Assembly (NCBI GenBank): GCA_018715585.1
Contig: DVLH01000012.1
Coordinates: 1 to 19,674 of the forward strand
Direction: 5' to 3'
DNA: 19,674 nt
DNA from: Candidatus Aphodomonas merdavium
GTDB taxonomy: Bacteria; Bacillota; Clostridia; Christensenellales; Aristaeellaceae
Both the position numbers and the translations under genes were made by a program. The notes under the pieces are model-generated. The model had not been told where the DNA came from. It did not search any database and was given only the letters and a program-made list of their open reading frames with translations. This document shows positions 8,470 through 14,624 of this stretch, in pieces; the first letter of the stretch is position 1, and the number at the start of each line of letters is the position of its first letter.

Positions 8470-9422
8470 TGAAACGGCAGGGGCTTGATAAGCATTTTTG
8501 GCGGAAGAATAGCCAGTTGGTGATCATTTACGCCTTTTTGATCCTGCTGATGGTGTTCGTAAGCTTTTTCAGCGACTCCTTTTTTACCGAGCGGAATTTG
8601 CTCAACCAGGTGCTTTCTGCGTTTCCGCTGTTGATGGTTGCTTTGGGCCAGACGCTCGTCATCCTAACAGGTGGCATTGATCTATCGCTTGGTCCAATCG
8701 TTTCGTTTACGAACGTGCTATGCGTAACGCTGATGAACACGGAGTCGGGGCTGGGGTGGGTTCCCGCCGTGCTTGCGGCGCTTGCGGCCGGCCTGGTGTG
8801 CGGCGCGTTCAACGGGCTGATGATTACAAAAGGGCGCCTTGCGCCGATTATCGTCACGCTGGCGACGACGGCCATTTACGAGGGCGGCGCGCTTTTCATC
8901 ATGGATAAACCGGGCGGGAGCGTCCACTCCGCGTTTAGGCGGTTTATGACGCGGGGGTTGGAAGGCTACTTCCCGCTGCTGTTGTTTTTGCTGCTGCTCT
9001 TTGCCGTGCGGGTGATTACAAACCGTTCGGCGTACGGCAAGGCGCTGCGCGCGCTGGGCGGCAATGAAAACGCCGCCTATTCTACCGGCATCAAAGTAGA
9101 ACGCGTCAAGTTTGCGGCTTACGCCATGGCAGGCGTGCTGGCGGCTGTGGCGGGCATTTTCCTTTCTGCCCGGATGAACTCGGGCGATGCGACCGTGGGA
9201 AAGAACTTTTCGATGAACGCCATCACCGCTACGGTGGTGGGGGGAACGGCCATGACAGGCGCGGTTGGCGATCCCCTGGGGACGATTGCGGGCGTATTTA
9301 TCATCACCATCATCAACAATATGCTCAACCTCTTTGGCGTTTCCTCTTTTTATCAGTACATCTGCCAGGGCGTGATTCTCATCGCCGCGCTGTCCCTAAG
9401 CGCCCTGCGCAAGCGGAAATAA
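8466..9422 (+). CDS. Sugar ABC transporter permease, RbsC type (first of two)
   Basis: This 318-residue inner-membrane protein is of the BPD_transp_2 family and has many hydrophobic segments, starting about residue 19. It carries the conserved stretch ALGQTLVILTGGIDLSLG near residues 60-80 and the cytoplasmic coupling segment ALGGNENAAYSTGI near 200. TATVVGGTAMTGAVGDP lies in the C-terminal half. The start forms an ATGA overlap with the ATPase stop; a second ATG immediately follows, so the first residue is uncertain by one. Together with the next gene product it probably forms a heterodimeric channel, as in the YtfT-YjfF pair. Confidence 0.93.
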   Translation: MMKRQGLDKHFWRKNSQLVIIYAFLILLMVFVSFFSDSFFTERNLLNQVLSAFPLLMVALGQTLVILTGGIDLSLGPIVSFTNVLCVTLMNTESGLGWVPAVLAALAAGLVCGAFNGLMITKGRLAPIIVTLATTAIYEGGALFIMDKPGGSVHSAFRRFMTRGLEGYFPLLLFLLLLFAVRVITNRSAYGKALRALGGNENAAYSTGIKVERVKFAAYAMAGVLAAVAGIFLSARMNSGDATVGKNFSMNAITATVVGGTAMTGAVGDPLGTIAGVFIITIINNMLNLFGVSSFYQYICQGVILIAALSLSALRKRK

Positions 9423-9449
9423 CGCAGAGAAAGAGAGGGACAGGCAGAA

Positions 9450-10415
9450 ATGAAAAGCAAATCATTACACGCTTTCAAAGTGAAGCTGGCAACATCGCAG
9501 CTGATGGTCTACATCATTTTGGCTGCCGTGTTACTTATCGCACAGATAGCCTCGCCGGGATATTTGCAGTTTAACCACGTGGCGGGGATTTTGCGGCTCT
9601 CCAGCTTCCTGGGGATTGCCGCCATCGGCCAGACGTTCGCCATTCTCACGGGCGGCATTGACCTTTCCATCGCCAACGTGATTACATTCGCTAACGTGAT
9701 CGGCGCGCAGGTGATGAGCGGGAACGATGCGAGCATCCCTATGGCGTTACTGCTGGTTGTGTGCATGGGGTTGGTCGTTGGTATTGTAAACGGGTTTGGC
9801 GTTAAATTTCTCAAGATTCCGCCGTTTATCATGACGCTTGGCGTGGGCACAATTATTCAGGGTATTTTCCTGATTTATACAAAAGGGGCGCCCAAGGGCA
9901 ACGCCGCGCCGGCGCTGCGGCAGATGTGCGGACAAAGCCTTTTCGGCGTGGTGTCCGGCATCGTCATTGTCTGGCTCGTGCTGGCTGCCGCGGCCATTGT
10001 GCTCTTGCGCAAGACGCCGTATGGACGCAAAATATACGCCGTTGGCATTAGCGAACAGGCGGCGAGCTTTTCCGGCATCAATACGGGGGCAATTACGTTT
10101 TCCGTATATATTCTTTCCGCGGCGTTTGCCGCGCTTGCCGGGTTTTTCCTGGTAGGCTACACGGGAACGAGCTTCCTGGACGTCGGCACGAGCTACAATA
10201 CCTCCAGCATTGCGGCTGTCGTCATCGGCGGTACGGCCATCACCGGCGGCAAGGGCGGCTATGTGGGAACGCTTGCAGGCGCAGTGATCATGACGGTGCT
10301 CAACGACTTCCTGACGATTGTGAACATTCCCGAGGCAGGGCGGCAAATCGCGCAGGGCGTGATTATCCTGGCGCTTGTGCTCGCCTATAGCCGGACGAAG
10401 AAAAACAGCCAATGA
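9450..10415 (+). CDS. Sugar ABC transporter permease, RbsC type (second of two)
   Basis: This 321-residue inner-membrane protein is of the BPD_transp_2 family. It shares the AIGQTFAILTGGIDLSIAN stretch with its neighbour, and has the coupling segment AVGISEQAASFSGI and the later AVVIGGTAITGGKGGYVGT. It starts 27 bases after the first permease, with a purine-rich GAGAGGGAC upstream. The two permeases differ clearly in sequence, so they are likely two halves of one pore rather than a recent duplication. It is the last gene of the operon; a terminator hairpin follows. Confidence 0.93.
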   Translation: MKSKSLHAFKVKLATSQLMVYIILAAVLLIAQIASPGYLQFNHVAGILRLSSFLGIAAIGQTFAILTGGIDLSIANVITFANVIGAQVMSGNDASIPMALLLVVCMGLVVGIVNGFGVKFLKIPPFIMTLGVGTIIQGIFLIYTKGAPKGNAAPALRQMCGQSLFGVVSGIVIVWLVLAAAAIVLLRKTPYGRKIYAVGISEQAASFSGINTGAITFSVYILSAAFAALAGFFLVGYTGTSFLDVGTSYNTSSIAAVVIGGTAITGGKGGYVGTLAGAVIMTVLNDFLTIVNIPEAGRQIAQGVIILALVLAYSRTKKNSQ

Positions 10416-10448
10416 GCCTGGGCGCAGGGCGCGCCCACGGCCTGCTCT

Positions 10449-10507
10449 GCCCCCTCGCGGCGGTTTGCAGCCGGTGCTGCATCCCTCCGCGCAGGGGGCT
10501 TTGCTTT
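10449..10507 (+). terminator. Terminator between the transporter operon and convergent asnB
   Basis: GCCCCCTCGCGG (10449-10460) pairs with CCGCG-C-AGGGGGC (10487-10499), with one bulged C, and is followed by TTTGCTTT. The loop holds a smaller hairpin, TGCAGC/GCTGCA around 10466-10481. The 120-base gap between the convergent genes contains nothing else evident. The stem may also slow transcription arriving from asnB on the other strand, although no good T run exists on that side. Confidence 0.7.
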
Positions 10508-10535
10508 CCGTAGGCCGGCAGGGAAGAAATGCGGT

Positions 10536-12116
10536 TTATTTGCCGCTTTCTCCGTAGTTTGCCAGCACACGCGCGGATGGGTCGTTTACGTTGCAGCCGG
10601 GCCAGGTTTTGTTGGGCATCCAGAAACCGGCAATCATGGCGCTTTGTCCGGGATAAAAGCGCTCAAAGAGTTCCCGGTAGAGCAGGCTTTCTTTTGTAAA
10701 AGGACGGGCATGCCGGTAGCGCGCGCAGCGTTCGTTTGCCTCCGAATCGGAGTAAGTTTCTTCCGCCAGCGCTTTTAGATGGTCCACAAGGGAATGGCCC
10801 ACGGCGTCCGAAAACGCCGCCTTTTGCCGCCAAAGAATGTTTTCCGGCAGCAGGTGGTCTGCCGCAAATGCCCTGCGCAGCAGGTATTTTCCCATGTTGT
10901 GGCGGTTCATCTTGAGCGCCGGGTCAATCGCCATCGCATAGCGGACGAACGCTAAATCGCCAAAGGGGACGCGCGCCTCCAGGGAATTGACGGAAATGCA
11001 GCGGTCAGCGCGCAGCACATCATACATGTGCAGCTCGCGGATGCGCTTTTCGGCTTCGCGCTGGAAAGCGGAGGGATTGGGGGCAAAATCCGTATATTTA
11101 TACCCGAACAGTTCGTCGGAAATTTCCCCGGTCAAAACCACGCGGATGTCCGTTTGTTCGTGGATGTATTTGCACAGCAAGTACATGCCGATGCTGGCAC
11201 GGATGGTTGTGATATCGTATGTGGCGAGCAGCTCAACCACCGTGGGCAGCGCAGAGAGCACGTCGTGCTTGGTGATGATGACTTCCGTGTGCTGGCTGCC
11301 GATGAAGTCGGCAACCTGCCTTGCATATTTTAGGTCGATCGGATCCGTATCCATGCCGATGGCAAAGGTGCGGATGGGCTTTTTGATCTCGCGCGCGGCA
11401 ATGGCGCATACGAGCGAGGAATCCAGCCCGCCCGAGAGCAAGAAGCCGATGGGCGCATCGGCGTCCAGGCGTTTTTTGACGCCGGCAAGGAGCAAACGAC
11501 GCAGCTGGGCGCAAACGACGGGTTCTTCCGCCATGATGTATTGATCTGCGCGGGCGGGATCGGCATAGCGGACGAAAGCGCCGTCGGCCCAATAATGGCC
11601 CGGTGGGAAGGGAAGGATGGAATCGCAAAGGCCGGCGAGGTTTTTAGGCTCGCTGGCAAAGGCGATGCCGCCCTGCGGCAGCAAGCCGTAGTAGAGCGGG
11701 CGGATGCCAATGGGATCGCGCGCGGCAACAAGCCCGCCCAGCTTTTCATCGTACAGGACGAGGGCAAACTCCGCGTCCAGCGCGCGGAACATATCCAGGC
11801 CATACTCCTCATAAAGAGGCAGGAGGATTTCGCAGTCCGATTGGCTGACGAAAGAATACTTTGCCATCAGCCTGTCGCGCAGCGGGCGAAAGCCATACAG
11901 CTCCCCGTTGCACACCACAAAGTTGTTCCCGAGCCGGAAGGGCTGCATGCCGCGCTTGTCCAGGCCCATAATTGCCAGACGGTGGAACCCCATGTATCCG
12001 CAAGGGATTTCGATCATGCGGCTCATGTCCGGCCCGCGCGAGTGCGTGCGCGCGAACAAGCGTTGCAGTTTTTCTTTTGAAACCGTTTTGCCGTCGATTG
12101 CAAAAATGGAACACAT
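10536..12116 (-). CDS. asnB: Asparagine synthetase (glutamine-hydrolysing), class B
   Basis: This 526-residue cytoplasmic enzyme makes asparagine from aspartate, glutamine and ATP (E. coli AsnB has 554 residues). The start at 12116 is fixed by the family rule that Cys2 is the glutaminase nucleophile (MCSIFAIDG) and by AAAGGAGGG at 12126-12134. An upstream in-frame extension to 12572 runs through the leader RNA and promoter and is rejected. Glutaminase half: RGPD near residue 30, GFHRLAIMGL, and the CNGELYGF box. Synthetase half: the ATP pyrophosphatase loop SGGLDSS at 228-234, then IGMDTDPIDLKYARQVADFIGSQ-like substrate segments. It is transcribed away from glnA, whose product supplies its glutamine, and is preceded by a T-box leader with an Asn specifier. 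Confidence 0.95.
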   Translation of the reverse strand: MCSIFAIDGKTVSKEKLQRLFARTHSRGPDMSRMIEIPCGYMGFHRLAIMGLDKRGMQPFRLGNNFVVCNGELYGFRPLRDRLMAKYSFVSQSDCEILLPLYEEYGLDMFRALDAEFALVLYDEKLGGLVAARDPIGIRPLYYGLLPQGGIAFASEPKNLAGLCDSILPFPPGHYWADGAFVRYADPARADQYIMAEEPVVCAQLRRLLLAGVKKRLDADAPIGFLLSGGLDSSLVCAIAAREIKKPIRTFAIGMDTDPIDLKYARQVADFIGSQHTEVIITKHDVLSALPTVVELLATYDITTIRASIGMYLLCKYIHEQTDIRVVLTGEISDELFGYKYTDFAPNPSAFQREAEKRIRELHMYDVLRADRCISVNSLEARVPFGDLAFVRYAMAIDPALKMNRHNMGKYLLRRAFAADHLLPENILWRQKAAFSDAVGHSLVDHLKALAEETYSDSEANERCARYRHARPFTKESLLYRELFERFYPGQSAMIAGFWMPNKTWPGCNVNDPSARVLANYGESGK

Positions 12117-12405
12117 AAAAAGGCACCCTCCTTTGTTGTGCGGCTTGCCGTCCTTTGATTTCAGGACGAAGGCCGCCGCTCCGTGGTGCCACCTGATTTG
12201 CTTCTTTGCGGGTTCTAACAAACCCCGGCGGTTGTAACGTGCCGCCCGCACGCCGCCCCTACTGGCAGCGCAGGGCGCTGCGTTGGGTTTGGGCTTGGAA
12301 GGGTTCTTCCCCCGGGAGCACGTGCGGGATTTACACCGCCGCCCGCTCTCTGAGACGCGCTTATCCGGGATACTTTGCTTCCGCATCGCTTTGGATATGA
12401 AATTA
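12117..12405 (-). promoter_or_regulatory. T-box riboswitch leader of asnB, Asn (AAC) specifier
   Basis: The T-box sequence AGGTGGCACCACGG reads on the minus strand at 12194-12181. Its UGGC (12191-12188) matches the GCCA end expected of tRNA-Asn. Stem I is well formed: GGAAG/CTTCC (12378-12382 with 12297-12301), CCCGG/CCGGG (12365-12369 with 12311-12315), AGCGCGT/ACGTGCT (12355-12361 with 12317-12323), plus the conserved AGAGAG at 12346-12351. The internal loop between the first two helices contains AAC at 12305-12303, the Asn codon. A stem III hairpin (GCAGCG/CGCTGC) and a CAAACCC/GGGTTTG pairing follow. Uncharged tRNA-Asn should therefore turn asnB on. The expression platform is atypical (see findings). 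Confidence 0.88.
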
Positions 12406-12411
12406 GCGCAG

Positions 12412-12440
12412 ATTGTAGCACGGCGCAAAAGGCTTGTCAA
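12412..12440 (-). promoter_or_regulatory. asnB promoter
   Basis: On the minus strand, TTGACA (12440-12435) and TACAAT (12417-12412) are separated by exactly 17 bases. This is a near-consensus sigma-A promoter. Predicted transcription start is about 12405, giving a leader of about 289 bases that contains the T-box. Confidence 0.85.
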
Positions 12441-12479
12441 CAGGGAAAAGAAAAAATTGCAGGCAGATGGATAAAAAGA

Positions 12480-12569
12480 ATCAAATCCCAAACGCGAGAC
12501 AGCGGTCGGCATTCTCGTGTGGCTTGAGAGATAAACCTTTTGAGAAAAAAACATCAAATCGGAAACGCG
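12480..12569. repeat. 17-base direct repeat in the asnB/glnA control region
   Basis: The pattern ATCAAATC-NN-AAACGCG occurs at 12480-12496 (NN = CC) and 12553-12569 (NN = GG), 73 bases apart start to start, close to seven helical turns. A partial copy, AAATCGGATGCG, lies at 12578-12589, 22 bases beyond the matching part of the second copy. The copies lie between the two divergent promoters and could bind a nitrogen regulator. No gene is seen between 12441 and 12609. Confidence 0.5.
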
Positions 12570-12609
12570 CAAAATGAAAATCGGATGCGAAAAAATTTAA
12601 ATTATGCGC

Positions 12610-12638
12610 TTGACAAGGGCGCCCGTGTCTGCTATCAT
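12610..12638 (+). promoter_or_regulatory. glnA promoter
   Basis: TTGACA (12610-12615) and TATCAT (12633-12638) are separated by 17 bases. Predicted start of transcription is about 12645, just at the foot of the leader hairpin described next. Confidence 0.85.
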
Positions 12639-12644
12639 AACCCC

Positions 12645-12668
12645 CGACAGAGCAAGGAGGCCATGTCG
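12645..12668 (+). promoter_or_regulatory. ANTAR-type hexaloop hairpin in the glnA leader (antiterminator)
   Basis: CGACA (12645-12649) pairs with TGTCG (12664-12668). Inside, after a 2x2 mismatch, GC (12652-12653) and GC (12660-12661) close a six-base loop AAGGAG with A at position 1 and G at position 4. That is the loop rule for RNAs bound by ANTAR proteins. The stretch AGCAAGGAGGCC fits most of the AGCAANGRRGCUY consensus known from eut leaders. The hairpin shares bases 12649-12663 with the terminator, so only one of the two can form. A second hexaloop, usual for this motif, was not found. Confidence 0.65.
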
Positions 12669-12693
12669 TTGGCTGCCTTACTCTTTTTATTTT
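12649..12693 (+). terminator. Leader terminator (attenuator) upstream of glnA
   Basis: AGAG (12649-12652) pairs with CTCT (12681-12684), AAGG (12654-12657) with CCTT (12676-12679), and GCCA (12660-12663) with TGGC (12670-12673), with two mismatches and a G-U pair. TTTT-A-TTTT follows (12685-12693). It ends about 20 bases before the glnA start, so it would stop transcription unless the overlapping ANTAR hairpin is held by its protein. Confidence 0.75.
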
Positions 12694-12712
12694 GTCAAGG
12701 GAGGGCGTTGCA

Positions 12713-14044
12713 ATGAGCAAATACAGCAAGGATGACGTTATCCGCATGGTTCGCGAAGGCGATGTGGAGTTTATCCGCATGCAGTTTACGGATATTTTCG
12801 GCCAGCTGAAAAACGTAGCGATCACGGCCAGCCAGATTGAAAAAGCCGTCAACAACCAAATCATGATTGACGGAAGCTCCATCGAGGGCTTTGTGCGCAT
12901 CCATGAGAGCGACCAGTGCCTCTATCCGGACCTGGATACCTTCACCATTCTTCCTTGGCGCCCTCAACAAGGCCGGGTGGCGAGGATGATCTGCGATGTT
13001 TACAACCCGGACGGGACGCCGTTTGTCGGCGATCCGCGCGGCGTGCTCAAGCGGCTGCTAAAAAAGGCGGCCGAGATGGGATATTCCTTTAACGTCGGCC
13101 CGGAATGCGAGTTTTTCCTCTTCCAGACGGATGAGAAAGGCCATCCCACGACTGAAACGTCCGACGAAGCCGGTTATTTCGATCTGGGCCCGCTGGACCA
13201 TGGCGAGAGCACGCGGCGTGAAATCTGCATGACCTTGGAGCAGATGGGCTTTGAAATTGAGGCGTCGCACCACGAGGTTGCCAGAGGGCAGCACGAAATT
13301 GACTTTAAATACGCAGACGCCCTCACCGCGGCCGACAACATCATGACCTTTAAGCTCGCCGTAAAAACGCTGGCGCAAAAGAACGGGCTGCACGCTACAT
13401 TCATGCCCAAGCCCGTCTTTGGCATCAATGGCAGCGGGATGCACACCAATATGAGCCTTTTCCGGGACGGAAAGAATATCTTTGCCGACCCGAGCGACAA
13501 GCGTGGCCTTAGCCGCGACGCCTATGCGTTCATTGCCGGCCTGCTCTCGCACGTTTGCGGCATGACGGCGGTGACCAACCCGCTGGTGAACAGCTACAAG
13601 CGGCTTGTGCCGGGCTATGAAGCGCCGTGCTATTTGGCCTGGTCGGCCAGCAACCGTTCCGCGCTGATCCGCATTCCTGCCGCGCGCGGCCAGGCCACCC
13701 GCGTGGAACTGCGCTGCCCGGACCCTGCGTGCAACCCCTATTTGGCGCTGGCTGTCTGTTTGGCCGCCGGCCTCGACGGCATTGAAAAAGGGCTGACGCC
13801 GCCGCAGGAGATCACGGAGAATATTTTTGCCATGGACGATGCTATGCGCGAGGCGAAAGGCATCCGCAACCTGCCGGGAACGCTGCGGGAAGCCATCGAT
13901 GCCCTGGAGGCGGACGAACTGATCTGCGCCACGCTTGGCGAACATGTAAAGACGCAATATATTGAAGGCAAAAAGAAAGAATGGGACGCTTACCGCACGC
14001 ATATCAGCGCGTGGGAAATCGAGCAATACCTCGTAACCTTCTGA
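12713..14044 (+). CDS. glnA: Glutamine synthetase, class I-alpha
   Basis: This 443-residue cytoplasmic enzyme joins ammonia to glutamate with ATP and forms a dodecamer (B. subtilis GlnA has 444 residues). ATG at 12713 is chosen for AAGGGAGGG at 12697-12705; an earlier in-frame TTG overlaps that site. Seen: the beta-grasp start with FTDIFGQLKN, DGSSIEGF, metal site GPECEFFLF, the ATP site segment NGSGMHTNMSLF, NPLVNSYKRLVPGYEAP, and the substrate arginine segment NRSALIRIP. Arg62 in EGFVRI matches the residue that gives feedback inhibition by glutamine in the B. subtilis enzyme. The short length means the insertion of adenylylated class I-beta enzymes is absent. Expression should be set by the leader attenuator, and the next gene probably encodes the antiterminator. 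Confidence 0.97.
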   Translation: MSKYSKDDVIRMVREGDVEFIRMQFTDIFGQLKNVAITASQIEKAVNNQIMIDGSSIEGFVRIHESDQCLYPDLDTFTILPWRPQQGRVARMICDVYNPDGTPFVGDPRGVLKRLLKKAAEMGYSFNVGPECEFFLFQTDEKGHPTTETSDEAGYFDLGPLDHGESTRREICMTLEQMGFEIEASHHEVARGQHEIDFKYADALTAADNIMTFKLAVKTLAQKNGLHATFMPKPVFGINGSGMHTNMSLFRDGKNIFADPSDKRGLSRDAYAFIAGLLSHVCGMTAVTNPLVNSYKRLVPGYEAPCYLAWSASNRSALIRIPAARGQATRVELRCPDPACNPYLALAVCLAAGLDGIEKGLTPPQEITENIFAMDDAMREAKGIRNLPGTLREAIDALEADELICATLGEHVKTQYIEGKKKEWDAYRTHISAWEIEQYLVTF

Positions 14045-14084
14045 GAGGCTTTTTTGTACAGCACAGGCGAAAGGAGGACGGGAT

Positions 14085-14606
14085 ATGGCAAAGGTCATCG
14101 TTGCTTTTGCGGGAGAGGCGAAATGCGCTCAGTACGCAAAGGCGCTGGAAGAGGCGGGCTATCCCGTCTTTCGCCTGTGCACGTCGGCAGGCGCCGTCAA
14201 GCGGACGCTTGCCACGTGCGGCGATGCGGTGGTGGTTTGTTCCTGCCGCCTGCCCGATGCAACGGCGGATGAACTTGCATGGGATCTGGATGCCGGGGCG
14301 GCGCTGCTTGTTATCGGCAGGCCGGACCAGCTTGCGCTGTGCAGCCATCCGTCGCTCTTTCGCCTGAGCGCTCCCTGCTCCAAGGGAGAACTGGCAAGCG
14401 CGGTGAACATGCTGCTACAGATGCGGCGCATGCGCCGGGAAAAGCGTTCTCCTTTTGAAAAACAGGCGGTTGATGAAGCAAAGGCGTACTTGATACGCGC
14501 GCACGGCATGACCGAACCGGAGGCGCACCATTTTTTGCAGCGGGGCGCGATGAATCACGGTATGCGGCTGGCCGAATATGCCGCAAAGCTGCTTGAAAAC
14601 AAATAA
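14085..14606 (+). CDS. nitR: ANTAR-domain transcription antiterminator with pseudo-receiver (NitR-like)
   Basis: This 173-residue protein has an N-terminal receiver-like fold (about 3-110) and a C-terminal ANTAR RNA-binding domain (about 113-170), seen in AKAYLIRAHGMTEPEAHHFL and AMNHGMRLAEYA. It starts after AAGGAGG (14071-14077). The receiver lacks its working residues: no acidic pair after the first strand (VIVAFAGEA), Ser53 in CSCRLPD where the phosphoacceptor Asp belongs, and Ala96 in LSAP where Lys is expected. It therefore probably senses a ligand or a protein and not a phosphate. It sits between glnA and gltB, as NitR does in solvent-producing Clostridium. The glnA leader holds a matching hexaloop-terminator pair, so it likely allows read-through of its own operon under nitrogen limitation. 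The gene name rests on this context. Confidence 0.85.
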   Translation: MAKVIVAFAGEAKCAQYAKALEEAGYPVFRLCTSAGAVKRTLATCGDAVVVCSCRLPDATADELAWDLDAGAALLVIGRPDQLALCSHPSLFRLSAPCSKGELASAVNMLLQMRRMRREKRSPFEKQAVDEAKAYLIRAHGMTEPEAHHFLQRGAMNHGMRLAEYAAKLLENK

Positions 14607-14624
14607 CCGCAGGAGGAACGTGCA

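Noticed and set aside
12117..12572. 152-residue N-terminal extension of AsnB upstream of 12116
   Set aside because: It would run through the promoter, T-box leader and ribosome binding site, and would bury the Cys2 nucleophile that must be at the mature N-terminus.
12664..12669. Terminator loop TGTCGT as the second ANTAR hexaloop
   Set aside because: It is a six-base loop but has T at position 1 and C at position 4, so it fails the A1/G4 rule.
14041..14060. T run after the glnA stop as a terminator
   Set aside because: Only about three base pairs can form before TTTTTT, and nitR follows with a close ribosome binding site, so read-through is expected.
13058..14098. Minus-strand frame of 346 codons opposite glnA
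   Set aside because: glnA is unmistakable on the plus strand. The antisense product has no known motif.
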